From Calamus simplicifolius (lineage: Eukaryota; Streptophyta; Magnoliopsida; Arecales; Arecaceae), in the NCBI GenBank assembly GCA_900491605.1, contig UESW01004760.1:451132-515131 (forward strand): 64,000 nt of DNA, read 5' to 3'. Position 1 is the stretch's first letter, and each line of letters opens with the position of its first letter. Below, piece by piece: positions 11,384 to 22,117 of the stretch. The notes below the pieces were generated by a model. The model was not told the origin of the DNA, did no database searches, and was given only the letters and a program-made list of their open reading frames with translations. Both the position numbers and the translations under genes were made by a program.

Positions 11384-11975
11384 TTAATAATGATGTTTCG
11401 GCATCTGACCCGAGAAATCAGACAAACCAGTAGCTCGCCCTAAACCACTAGTTAAGGCCAAATAGCGAAGCCGGCCTCCCACGGGCCCCCTGGATGAACT
11501 AAGAGATCCAAAAAGGGACAGACTAGTGGATGCCAAGGCCGAGGAGCCTCCCCCAAGCGAGATGCTGGGCTGTGGGTCACTGTTCGATCGTGAAAGACAG
11601 GGGAACAGCAGACCCACACTGCTCTCAACTCCCTCTTCAGATGGCAAAAGATTTTCCCCAGGGATGAACTGAGAATCTAGCCCGAGGGAGAAGGAAAAGT
11701 CCGTCCATACCATGGGATATGCATGCTTTACATTTCCAACGGTCCCCATGGCAAGTGACAAAGGACACACAGGGAGCGCATACGTGCGCTCCCCATATGA
11801 TCTCTGCGGACCTTCCGTGCGATCTCCATATGATCTCTGAAACTCCTCTCTTGAGGACGGCCTGCTCTTCAGTGGCTTCTTCATCACCCCAGCTATCCGA
11901 GGAAAACGACTTAAAAGGAAAGCTCAGTCCCTCCACTCTCAACCTCAGGGACGTAGACATCATGAAAACTTTCAC
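11384..11975 (-). CDS. Antisense unit A in Tat element, two overlapping frames, unknown protein
   Basis: This is an antisense gene-like unit between integrase and the 3' LTR. An ATG at 11975, about 53 bp downstream of a TATA box, opens a 112-residue frame (MKVFMMSTSLRLRVEGLSFP) ending at 11637. A second frame, open from 11887 to 11384 (167 residues, ending DFSGQMPKHHY), overlaps it by about 250 bp. The parts could belong to one product broken by a single frameshift in the overlap, because the first frame has the good start and the second the longer tail. The sequence is rich in serine and polar residues, and I see no known domain. It may be a decayed accessory protein of the element. Coding status is unproven. 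Confidence 0.4.
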
Positions 11976-12027
11976 AACTCACAGAGAAGAAAGTCTTGGA
12001 GATGGCCTAACACGGCCCCCTCCTTCA

Positions 12028-12034
12028 TTTTATA
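12028..12034 (-). promoter_or_regulatory. TATA box for antisense unit A
   Basis: On the minus strand this reads CCTATAAAATGAAGGAGG. TATAAAA lies 53 bp upstream of the ATG at 11975, a suitable spacing for a short 5' leader. Confidence 0.5.
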
Positions 12035-12910
12035 GGCAAACGGACCGGGAGCAGCTATTAAAGCAGAAAGCCTCGAGATTTAAAATGCCTGGCCACACTA
12101 CCACGTGGCTTCCAGGATGAAAAGAACGCTCTTTGATGCATGCCGAGCGCATTGCCCAAGCCATGACGCACGCCAAAAGATTTCCTTTTGATCTCGAATC
12201 AGGAGCCTTAAATGCAGGAAAATCATCTACCGGTCTTTGAGATACGGGCAGGCCTGAAAATCGTCCAATGAAAACGACATCCTCCAATGGCGGATGAGTG
12301 CTTGCGTCGTGTGTTAAAAGGACCCGCGTTGGAAAAGACCGACGGAATAAATGACTCAGGTAAGTAACGAGGCATCCTTCTACAGGTTGCAAAGCCGTTT
12401 ATCCATCTTGGCAAAAAGAAGGCCAACTCGCCTTGGAAAAGACAAGGCACTGGCAGAGTAATAAAAAAGGCGCAGAAGTCAAGTACTCCTCAATAAAGGC
12501 ACATCGATATCCCTGCTCCGGCCCAATCGACCGTTATGTCTTGGCATAAACCGAGGCATCGCCTTGTGCTTCAACTCAAAGCCAAGATCGCCTCCATGCT
12601 TCAGAATAAACCAAGGTATCTCCTTTCGATTCAGTACAACTGAACATTATCTTCTGCCTCGGTCCGAGCTGACCTCCCAGCTGAAAACTTCGGCCAACCC
12701 CAATCGAACCGAGGGGCGAAGGAGCTTCGGCCGGATTTGGGCAGCTTACAAGCCCCAGTCAGTGCCAAAGTGTATAAGCCCCGCCAAAGCCAAGGTGCGC
12801 AAACCTTGGCTAGAGCCGGAGTCCATTCCTTACGAATAAGAGCTTCGGCTAGAGCCGAAGTGCATCTCTTAATATTGAAAGCTTCGGCCAAGACCGAGTG
12901 ATGAGAATAA
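12035..12910. repeat. Upstream region of unit A and further CTTCGGCC-type repeats
   Basis: 12035-12480 is single-copy as far as I can see and would be the promoter side of unit A. From about 12480 to 12910 there are degenerate repeats of the families seen at 10185-10990, including GCTTCGGCCGGATTTGGG at 12723 and CAGCTTACAAGCCCC at 12742, and GCTTCGGCTAGAGCCGAAG palindromes near 12842. Confidence 0.55.
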
Positions 12911-13059
12911 ACATCTTGAAGATAGCAGCGAACACAAAAGTTGCAAAATTCTTCTTTTAATTCATCATAAAAAGGACAACAAAAAGGGAAGAAAAAATAC
13001 ATGAGCCCTCACTGGGGCTTGTCATTTTCTTTGGGCGCTGCTGAGCTCTCTCCACGCCG

Positions 13060-13310
13060 CTAAGCTGACTGGGCAATCTGTCGTTGGAGGGATGCTACAT
13101 GCCTCTCCAGCCGGCTGTTGGCCCAACAAAGAAGCTCGATCTCTCTCATAGAAACAGCCAAATATTGCTCAGCCGCCTTCTGAAGTCGTTCGCGGTCTGC
13201 GAACAGTGACGCCAAGACCTCCCCGTCGAAGGTTACCATAGTGCGGCCCTATGGGGGCCCCCATGGCCACTACCACCGTTACCTGGCCTTCCTCCATCCT
13301 CAGAAGCCAT
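13060..13310 (-). CDS. Antisense unit B in Tat element, small coiled-coil protein, one frameshift
   Basis: On the minus strand an ATG at 13310 starts MASEDGGRPGNGGSGHGG and runs into a stop near 13232. A second frame starts with ATG at 13239 and encodes 59 residues to TAG at 13060: MVTFDGEVLASLFADRERLQ, then a charged helical run with regularly spaced leucine, valine and isoleucine typical of a short coiled coil (MREIELLCWANSRLERH). The two starts are out of frame by one base, so the intact form was probably one polypeptide of about 85 residues. A TATA-like TTTAAAAA lies at 13375-13382, about 65 bp upstream. No function is recognised. Confidence 0.4.
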
Positions 13311-13374
13311 CCTGCTATCCCAAGCTCAGGGAGGCCAACAGGAGATGTGATTAACGATAGCGTCCCCCATCCAT

Positions 13375-13382
13375 TTTTAAAC
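13375..13382 (-). promoter_or_regulatory. TATA-like box upstream of antisense unit B
   Basis: The minus strand reads CAGTTTAAAAATGGATG, with TTTAAAAA as the possible core, about 65 bp before the ATG at 13310. It is weaker than a consensus TATA box, and only position supports it. Confidence 0.3.
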
Positions 13383-13439
13383 TGCTCCTAGCGGGTATCC
13401 TGATCGCTCGGGCCATCAATTCAAACTACTCCCGCGAAA

Positions 13440-13925
13440 CGCACCACGTGTCACTGCCTCAGTATGCTCACGGGAAACAAAAAGTTCTGCTCCCTCATCG
13501 AAGAGGATCGTTAATAACTTTATGGCACTCGGGATGCACCCCTTTTCTCGGGACCAAACCCCCTCCGTTCAGATCATGTCACCTGGAGCTGTATTCCCTA
13601 CGCCTGAACCTGCGCTTCGGACTGGGAAACATCGACTGGAAGCATGCCCACTTCTTCGCTTCAGACAGGCCGAACTATCTAACCTTGGCCCTAGCCAGGA
13701 TACCTTTGCAACTCTTGGCCATTTCAAGTCGAGCCATCCTATACTTCGGCAGGACAAATTCCCTTACCCGCTCCGAGCGGGACCGGAACTATGTTCCTTG
13801 GCAGCACCGAACCATTTTATGCCTCGGCCGAGCATGCCAATTTTTTACTTCAGATAAACCAAACTATCCTTATACCTTGGCCTCGACCGAGACATTTATC
13901 CAAGTCCGAACCAGACCAACCTAAG
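13440..13925 (+). repeat. Third block of degenerate CTTCGGCC/ACCTTGGCC repeats
   Basis: Recurrent motifs such as CTTCGGCAGGACAAATTCCC, CCTCGGCCGAGCATGCC and CCTTGGCCTCGACCGAGAC at irregular 50-70 bp spacing relate this block to those at 10600-10990 and 12480-12910. Repeat blocks therefore lie between the antisense units. Confidence 0.55.
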
Positions 13926-14566
13926 AGCGCGAATGAGTTATAATTTGTTCACAGTCGGAAGAAAACTTGAGATAAAAGATTAGCCAAAAAGGCAAACAAG
14001 TGAGATGAAAGGTCCGTCCATCGGAAATTTCAACCAGGTTACAAATCTGAAAAGCAAAAAATACACAAGTTACCCTTAAAAATCAGGGGTTGGAACGATC
14101 CCGGCAGTCTCCTCGGTAACATTCTGGGGGGCTTGACTTGTTTCACCCACTTCAAATAATGTCGTTTCCTTGGCGGCAAGCTGAGAGTGTCCTTCGGGAG
14201 TCACGGTCTCATCAAACCAGAATAGTGTCAAGATCGATGTCTAAAATATCTTCATACTCAGCTTCTTCAGCCCCCGGGGTATAGGCCCCAAAAGGTTCGA
14301 CATCCAAAAAGGATAAATCCCACTCAGGATGTGCCTGAGAGATCTTTGCTCGGATCTCCTCTTCGCAGAATCGAAATGCGTCAGCACAAGCTTCTCTACG
14401 TTCTTCTAAAACTGGGTGAAACCTTTATATTCCTCCACGGTTGAGGCAATTCGGCCATTGGCTTCAGCTAATCGATCTTGAAGCTCGAGGTTCATTTGGC
14501 GACTCGCGGATAGCTCCGCCCCCAAGGCATCAATTTGCTCCCGCGCTTTGGACTCAATTTGCCCAT

Positions 14567-14643
14567 CTGCAAAATATCAGAATGCTCAAGCCCACGGACG
14601 AAATAAAAGCACTAAAGGAAAACAAAAAAGAGAAACACCATAC
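14567..14643 (-). other. Intron 3 of antisense unit C
   Basis: On the minus strand the donor is GAAGAG^GTATGG and the acceptor is GATATTTTGCAG^ATGGGC, 77 bp. The coiled-coil reading continues in the downstream exon (SKAREQIDALGAELSA). Confidence 0.7.
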
Positions 14644-15294
14644 CTCTTCCTCTCGCCGAGCCAGTTCGCCGCTCAGTTCTTGTACCCTCTCCAAGGCCTT
14701 CGACTTAGCCGATTATTTTGGCGAAGGCCCTCTTTGAGGTCATCAATCTGGGACTGCTTGTCCCCAATTTTCTGCTGAGCGTAATCGAGATCATCGGTCA
14801 GCCGAGCAACCTGCCATTTAACCATTTCAGTCGACTCTCCATTTCGGCGAGTTCCTTATTCAAACCGGTAAGCTGGTTTCGCTGCTGCCGACACTTGTGC
14901 ACCTCCTCCTTAAGCCTCCTACTCCAATTATTTTTATCTTCAGCATGATTGGCCTTCAGCTGTCCCATCTCTTTTCAAAATACTACTGCATGGCCTTAAC
15001 CTTGTTGTCATGCTCTGCTCTGATCTGGGATAACTCCAGGCAAGCTTTATTCGATTTCTCGCGAAAGCCCTCGAGCTCTTTGACGTGAGTTTCTAGCCGA
15101 GAGGCTCTTTTGGCCACAAGACAAAAAGACTTGGTCACCTTTTCGAAGTCCTTTTTGTTGAGCGCCAAGGCCTTGGAAAGCGAATCGATTGGAAGCGCCC
15201 TTGCCTGAAGTTCAGCCGCCTCCTTCCTGGCCTGAGCACAGGCCCCGACGGCCAAATTCAGGTGCCAGATCAATGCCCTTGTGACCAAAGAATT

Positions 15295-15366
15295 CTGCAA
15301 AGAAAATACAAGTGAGAAGCTATAGTCTGATCAACCATGAGTCACAATCCCAGTATAGTGTCTTAC
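15295..15366 (-). other. Intron 2 of antisense unit C
   Basis: On the minus strand the donor is GCTCGG^GTAAGACAC and the acceptor is TTTTCTTTGCAG^AATTC, 72 bp, phase 0. It joins ...MTMASNYAAR to NSLVTRALIWHLN without disturbing the frame. Confidence 0.75.
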
Positions 15367-16275
15367 CCGAGCAGCGTAATTTGAAGCCATCGTCATGAGA
15401 GTGACATGACTGATTTTCGGGAGAAGGAAAGCATCCTTTGGCGCCCCGAGATGGCGGAAGGCCACGTCGATGATATTCTCGACCGCAGATTCGTCCGTGG
15501 AGGAACCCTCCCCTTGCGCAAAACGGACCTCATCAAAGCGGTAAGCATATCATCCAACTCCGAGCTGTGGATGGAAGAGCCCCTAACTAAAGAGCTGACC
15601 TGAGGAGCTCCAGACTGAGGAATCATCCGCCCGACCTCCTCTGTCAAGACTCTAATCTGCTCAGCCTCGAATACCTCGGACTCGACTGAAGGAGCCTCTG
15701 CCCGAATATCCCCCTCACTTTGCGATTCTTCTTCTTCCTCTTCCATTAACGCTCTACCTCCAGCAGATTCCGCTTGAACTCCGACCTCTCCTGTAGTGTC
15801 CCCGGGAGCCGCGGAAGAGAGATCCTCGGTGGAAGGCACCACAACTTCCACCGGCCTCTCAGTAGGCAGCTCTGTCAGAACCTCGGCAGTCGCTACTGCC
15901 TCTCTTGCCCCTCCGCCTGAGTGGGGGCCTCTTCCGCATGCGGTGGACTTTTCACCGCCAATGTCTGAAGTATCTCTTGCGAAGGGACCGCCGGGTCGAC
16001 CAGCGACGTGTCCTCCGCATCATCCGATATGACTAAAATTGGGATAGTGTGGGGAGTTCGGAGGGAGTTGGGATTCTCAACCCTGATTTGCATCCCCACT
16101 TCCTCTCTTATTGGGATGGGAGAGGGGCGGTTGGAACCATCCTTCTTAGATCCCTTTGGGCGGGGCCCGGAAGGGCGAGGCCTCTTCTCAGATTTATACC
16201 TCTCTCCAGAGCCAGAGCCCCCGTGGCGCTTGCCCAGTTCCTTCTTCATCTGGCCCACAAACGCTAATCTCTCAG

Positions 16276-16358
16276 CTGGAAACACATTAAACGGGTCAAT
16301 CTAACAGGAATAACCGGGCATGCTGACCATCATGACCCAAGAAGAAAAGTATGCTCAC
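16276..16358 (-). other. Intron 1 of antisense unit C
   Basis: On the minus strand the donor is CACAAG^GTGAGC and the acceptor is TTTCCAG^CTGAGAG, 83 bp. The intron body is pyrimidine-rich before the acceptor. The downstream exon reads AERLAFVGQMKKELGKR. Confidence 0.65.
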
Positions 16359-17379
16359 CTTGTGAGTCAAAAGGACTGAGTTCGGCGGCAAAGAGGCATC
16401 CTCTGATAACAGGGTGCTAGTCGACACCACCTGACCGCCACGAAGGGTCGTCAGATCCCTCTTCTCCTGTTCACTCAACTCCGGGTGCACCCCTGGATCC
16501 TTCACATAGCTCGACCATCCCCTTGGAAAATCTGAGCCAATGTTCCCATCGGCAATAAAAAATTTGGACTTTCATTCCTTTATCGAGGATGGATTATCGG
16601 TGATCATCTTGAACGACATCCGGGGACCAATATACGACCATTCGAAACCTCTCTCAGAAACCAAATTGTGGTAAACTCAAAATATGGAGAGGGTCGCAGT
16701 CACCCCGGCGTGACTACAGAGCAAAATAAACCCGATGAGATTACGCTAGCTGTTAGGCGCCACCATTATCGGACAAACGTTGTAGAACCTCATCACCTCC
16801 TGTACCAAGGGTGAAGAGGAAATCGAAGGCTGGCCCTGAGACTTTCCTCATAGAAGAAAGATTCCAGACTTAACTCGGTCAAAACCCTATCGTCGGCTTT
16901 CGGCACATATAGAACTACGTCTCCGGGGACTCTATAAAGCCGACGGATCCTCTCCAGGTCCTCCAGGGAGATCTCTGAGGCAATATCGCTTGGGCCCTTT
17001 ATGTTCTCCAGCCAAAGAGCGAAATGCAAGCAAATCTATGGAAGGAAAAGAGAGAAAAGAGAAGGGCCTCGATGGCAGGGACGAAGAGGCGTTGCAGAAG
17101 AAATGCCGCCCTAGCCTCCTCTCTCCCCTTTAGACAGCGCTTCGAAAAGTTGCCTTAAGCGTTAAGGCTCCTGCAATGAGTGCCGCAAACGTGAAAATCC
17201 TACCACGTGAGGCTTCCCCAATCACCGCTCGCAAAATCCGAAGAGTTTCGAGCAACAGCGAATAATGATAGCGGATTGGCAGCCCGTCAGTTTTGGAGCC
17301 ATCATTGCACCTTTTCAAATCCTTCTGGATAGGATTATTCTATACTCTACTTCCTAAATCTGAAGTTACACTTCAGATT

Positions 17380-17392
17380 AGGGAGTGAGGGA
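17380..17392 (+). other. Polypurine tract of Tat element
   Basis: AGGGAGTGAGGGA lies immediately before the 3' LTR, where plus-strand DNA synthesis is primed. Confidence 0.7.
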
Positions 17393-17396
17393 CATG

Positions 17397-18301
17397 AGAT
17401 GAGGGGTAAAAATATTATTGATTAATGTGCATACAATCCAAGACGTCGGGCTAGGGCTAGCCCGTGCACCCTGTCGCATAGCCGTCACATCCGAAAGGCA
17501 GCAATGAGTAGGCTACCCCCTCCAAACAGCTTTCGTGTAACAGTTGGCCGAGCTATTATCATACCTCGGCTGACCGAGCTATTATCAGTTGGTCGAGCTA
17601 TCATTATACCTTGGCTGATCAAGCTATAATCATACCCCCACAGGCCAAGCTATCACATACCTCGGTAAATTGAGTCTCACCATACTTCGGCAGATTCAGC
17701 CCTCTTCTATACTTTGGCCCGATCGAGGTATCTAAGCACCTCTGTAGGAACACACATAAACTAATAGATTTAAAATAGAAAATCATGCCTGCGCTATCAG
17801 AAATGGCCTAGAGCCTATGTAGTCCCTGAATCTTGAATCGTCATCTGCTCTTCCTGGCCGTTGATCCTCTAACCAACCGGATACGGATCCTACCGGCCAT
17901 GTAACAGCCTGATTCGAATCAGTTTCGAATCCCAACAACTTTCAGACCCTCTGTGATATGTCCAAAGAATCAGGTGATCGCCTATAAATATCACAGTCCC
18001 AGACCCCCTCAGATATGCCATTCTGTGCACTCAAGGCACACACACGCTTGCTCACCCCTTGTCACCGTTAACGCTCTGCTCAGAGCTCTCGAAAGGCTAT
18101 CCTGGAGAGACTCTTCAGCGAGAGCCTTCTCCTCATATTTGTTGATTACTGATCCCCGCTGATTTGAGCATCGGAGGGTTTTTCGCATAGGGCTACCTCC
18201 AACGCTTCTCGCGTGAGGACTATTTTGCAGGTCCGCTCAAGAGGAAGCCCACTCTGAAGCTCGATCGCACCCAAGTCGGAGGACAGATTTCAGTAGCAAC
18301 A
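17397..18301 (+). repeat. 3' LTR of Tat gypsy element
   Basis: Homologous to 3627-4532 from end to end. The first base of the TG terminus is changed (AGATGAGGGG); an alternative start at TGAG 17395 is possible. It ends GTAGCAACA. TATAAATA is kept at 17983-17990. Most differences from the 5' LTR are C/T or G/A, as expected for methylated, silenced DNA. Confidence 0.92.
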
Positions 18302-18306
18302 GTTCC

Positions 18307-19112
18307 AATTATTGGTGATTAAGTTGAAGCAATAGTCTAAAGTCACAGACTCTGATGAGGATCCCAAACTAGAAAGATTTTCACCATTTTTTTAAAGTCT
18401 TTTAGTAAATTATCAAATTCGAGAGGCGTACTGCATTTAGGCACTTCTTTGGTACATCTATGATGCCAATTCCATCGAAAGCTACTATTTTTATACTCAT
18501 CCTAATAACCCTCTGAAGTAAAGTACTTCAGTCTAATTAGTTTGTGCAATACTAATCATATGTTGGTGGTGAAGATTTTGACTAACAAGTTGAAGCTCGA
18601 TTATCTCTAAGGAGCTTTGATTTCCTGTTGCCTTATCTCAATATCACTCTTAATTATTGCTGATGGCACCATCCATTTTCTATTAAAGGCACCTAAATCT
18701 TCTCCTTTAATGGCCTTAAGGCTAGATATATGGAGAGGACATGTGATGGCATCAACTGAACTTACTTCAAACAAGTTCTGCATCATCTCAACTTTCCTAG
18801 CCTTTGGAATAATTGCAGCTTAGTATGCGTCAGAAGTCCTTCATTTGTGTTTTCGATTAATGGCTTATCAATTTCTTGGTTCAATTTCCCTTTGGGTTTA
18901 TAGCAAAGTTTCCCTTTATACACCTACCTTTTCAACAACTCAATGGATATGCTCTCTAAAGCTTTAAACTTTGTAGTAGCAATGGAAAACCTGTATGATT
19001 GCAAGCCAAAGGCATGGCTTTATAGCAGCAGCATCACTAAAGTTTTTAAGACCACATGGTTTCGTTCTGCTAATAGATTAATTTGATCCGTAGAGAGGCT
19101 TGGGGCATTACA
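18307..19112. repeat. Unassigned AT-rich sequence ending as a degenerate LTR
   Basis: The right end, GGGGCATTACA (19102-19112), is the kind of terminus found on Del/Tekay-type gypsy LTRs, and a primer-binding-like site follows directly. The matching left end was not found. A 68-codon frame at 18617-18823 shows no recognisable protein. Confidence 0.35.
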
Positions 19113-19113
19113 A

Positions 19114-19126
19114 TGGTATTAGAGCC
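19114..19126 (+). other. Degenerate initiator-Met primer-binding site
   Basis: TGGTATTAGAGCC differs by one base from TGGTATCAGAGCC, the common LTR-retrotransposon site complementary to initiator methionine tRNA. It marks the start of an otherwise lost internal region. Confidence 0.5.
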
Positions 19127-19752
19127 GATTTAAATGTACAGAAGTTAAGGGGCATGAGGAAAGGGCTAGATGGTAAAATTTCGTCATGATGTAAAGCAAT
19201 CCTTGTAACATTAATGATCCGATTTAGGATATATTCTAACTAAACGAGGACATCGCTTGATAGAAGAAGAGATTGTAATGCTTCAAACTAGTCTAAAATA
19301 ATATCATATCGGTTAGAAAAAAAAAAGTTTGAATAGTTTATAATTTAAATTGATCTATTATCAATTAATTTTTATTTAAATTTTTATATCACATAATTTT
19401 AGTTCAATGGATAAGCTTGGAGTGACACATTAACTTTCTTTCCCTTTTTTTTTTGTCTTTGAGTTGTTACAATAAAATACAATATTAATGAGAGCATTAT
19501 ATTAAAAACTGCTGACCACCTCGTACCAACGGGGCGGAAGGAAGAATAAAATAAAGATAAACATATTCTAGGAACGCTAATTGCGTACCCGCACCGAATC
19601 TACCCTCCTGCCAAGATGTGGAACCAAATGAGCTTTTATTATTATTATTTTTATTTTAATGATCACATCAATTTAAAGTGAATTAAATTCAAAATATTAT
19701 AATATAATATCTGAACTAAAATAATAGGACAAGAATTATCCCCCTGTCAGCT

Positions 19753-19900
19753 TCAAAAACCAGAGTGATAAGCCACTCTAGCAGCTATCCAATCCGCAGC
19801 TGCATTGGCTTCCCTGTAGATATGCCGAATCTGAACACTAGCAACTCCCAGAAGAAGAGATCTGATATCACTGCATTTTCTTTCAGTTGCAGTTCAGCTC
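19753..19900 (-). pseudogene. RNase H tail of a LINE, remnant
   Basis: The minus strand encodes RSLLLGVASVQIRHIYREAN followed by AAADWIAARVAYHSGF and a stop at 19753. This is the end of the RNase H-like domain (RVT_3 type) found at the 3' end of many plant L1 ORF2 proteins. No other part of the LINE is recognisable around it. Confidence 0.65.
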
Positions 19901-21560
19901 ATGGTATAATCTTAAAAAAAGAAAAGAAAAGAAAAAGCTGAACCCTAAATATATAGATGAATCACCTCAAGTATGTTTTTTGAGAACAGATCATTTGGGT
20001 TGTTTTTTGCTTCAGTGAGATGTAGAGTTTGGGATTTTTCCTGATGACTTGAAGATCACGCAAGCTTCGCCAGCTCACGTTTTATATGAACTTGGTAATT
20101 CATGCACGTAAAAATGATAAGCTTGTTAAATAGGCGCCATTAACGCTTCTGATGTACCTTGATTTATTATATTTAGTTAACAATCAAAAAAATCAGAGTT
20201 TTATAAATGAATATTGCATGCCTTCAGAATTCAAGAGTTTCATTTCATCTTAATTTAATGACTGTCGTATAGATAGCATGAAGATTGAAGAAAATGGGTA
20301 TGTCCACAAATTTAATGACAAGTGAATGTAAATCATATTTCGTTTTTGGAGAGTAATCAATTTAAGAGGAGTTAACTTGAACACAATCTTAGACTTTCTA
20401 AGCCGTAGCAAGACTGCTCATTAATTAATAAACCAAATAACTGTACTTATATTATAAATTCATCTTTTGTGCTTAAGTTATAATTTTTCAAGATTCGTCC
20501 GTTTAATTTAATCAGAGCAAAGCCATCAAACCAATTGAACTCATGGAGAAAAACAGATTTTTTTTAATACAAACCTTTTATACTGGTGCAAACTTTTTAT
20601 TAGAAACTTTTAATCCAGCTACAAACTTCACCAACCTGGTAAACCTGTTTGTGATACATATATTGTACTTGTATAGTCAGTGAATAAAGATTAATTTTAT
20701 TTGAACACAAACCATCGTAGCAAATTTCATCTAAAATACATTTATACTCCAAAGCAATAAATATCCATAATACCAAACCTCTAAATCATCTGGCCATCAA
20801 CTAGCATATAATATCCGTAGTCCTGGCAAAAGCTCTGTATTTATATTTAAACCTATATTTTATACAACAAAAATATATCCTATCTTCTATAGGTTGTATA
20901 TCTGAAAATTATATTACCATTCAACTTGGATCGTGCATGTCAATTAAGGCCAAATGTGAGTGATCTTACCACCACATTTTGGTGATACATTTTTGGATCA
21001 ACATTTCTATCATAACTATATTGTGGAGGCTAACAGTTACCGTGGTAATCCATGGAAGATGAGGATTTTTGAAATGCATGTAACACCATTAATCTTTGTA
21101 TAGAAACTTAATAGGTACCTAATGCCCCTGCTGATGCCTTGTAAAATAAAACACGGCTCTAAAGTACATTGCAATAAAAAGAACTATCTATGATGATAAA
21201 AATCATCATGAAAAAAAAAAAAAAAACTTTGCCGCAATCTTTAGCAATGAAAAAAGCATTACAATGCTCATTATACAAATGACTTTGCTAATAAACATAT
21301 AGGGTGACGAAACATTTATTTCACCACCCAATATGTTCCATTGGTGATGAAGAATTATTCATCACAAAGCTTACTATGAATCAATGTGATGAAGAATTAT
21401 TCATCACAAAGCTTACTATGAATCAATCATAGCTATTAGATTCAAAGAACTATACTTGCCCTTAAAACCTAGCTCTTATTCCCTAAAAGCCTTGCCATTG
21501 AACTAAGCTACCTAATCTATTAATTCCCTTCCTTAGCCCTCATGACAATAGGAAAAAGCT
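19901..21560. other. AT-rich intergenic DNA
   Basis: No gene is recognised. Short GGTGAT/ATCACC hairpins recur at 20960-21430, including a duplicated palindrome, and suggest a decayed DNA transposon. Otherwise nothing stands out. Confidence 0.4.
21344..21427 (+). repeat. Perfect 42-bp tandem duplication containing a palindrome
   Basis: The units 21344-21385 and 21386-21427 are identical. Each starts with the near-perfect palindrome GTGATGAAGAATTATTCATC (extending to CAC). The absence of differences implies a recent duplication. Confidence 0.9.
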
Positions 21561-22117
21561 AATAGCCAGATTGAACTCCGAGCGCACACGCATGTCAGAA
21601 TACAAAATATGCAATTTGGGATTGAAAACGGCCTTGGACTTTGATATTAAGAAATGTTAATGTATATAGGGACTTGATGCTAGTTGTTCATAAACAAATG
21701 GAGAATGAAAGATTAGAGTTGAGAAGTTGCACCTCTACTAACAATATTTCACGGATTGATATGAAAATTGGAAGAAAGCAGGTGCCATTACATGGCTAGA
21801 ACAAGAAATCACTATGTAGATGCCTTAGCCACACTGCTTACTTGAATTAAATTTTCAAAACGAGGTATAACTAAGTTGCCATCCTTGGGTTGGATGAGCC
21901 TATCCATTGCTTCCCCATAGAACCTATAAGTTTCTTGACCAAGAATTGAAGACCATGGTATGAAAACATCAAGATGTTCTTGGAAAACCAAACATGTTCT
22001 CTTAAAGCAAATGCCGGCGATCATTGTATTATTAGACAAATGTTAGCTTCCTAACTCACAACACATGAACAGACCTTCAATTGGTTACTCCTTAAATGCA
22101 TCACTTAAGAAGAAAAA

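Larger units (their letters stand above)
14076..17318 (-). pseudogene. Antisense unit C in Tat element: PF04195-like gene with three introns, decayed
   Basis: This is a spliced-looking gene on the minus strand, opposite to gag-pol. Its N-terminal half (17029-16500) resembles the plant 'putative gypsy type transposon' family (PF04195): RFPLHPW, then in the next frame LVQEVMRFYNVCPIMVAPNS and GFEWSYIGPRMSF, with FFIADGNIG near 16550. A basic linker (KRHGGSGSGERYKSEKRPRP) and an acidic stretch (15750-15600) follow. A long coiled coil comes next (15290-14440: RLETHVKELEGFREKS, LELQDRLAEANGRIA), then HPEWDLSFLD (near 14300) and a stop TAA at 14076. Three short introns with consensus splice sites are visible. 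The true start is unclear; stops near 16750 and 16590 and frame changes show decay. Its role is unknown, and regulation of the element is only a guess. Confidence 0.75.
3627..18301 (+). mobile_element. Ty3/gypsy retrotransposon, Tat lineage, 14.7 kb, both LTRs
   Basis: Two LTRs of 906 and 905 bp bound an internal region with domains in the order gag, protease, reverse transcriptase, RNase H, integrase, which defines Ty3/gypsy. The flanking pentamers ATTCC (3622-3626) and GTTCC (18302-18306) match at four of five bases, as an aged target duplication. After integrase there are about 7.4 kb without sense coding capacity. That region holds tandem repeats and antisense reading frames, including one resembling the 'putative gypsy type transposon' family (PF04195). 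Long 3' regions with tandem repeats and antisense ORFs are known from Tat elements such as Grande. The LTRs differ by roughly 6-7% over the first 400 bp by eye, mostly transitions. Confidence 0.93.
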
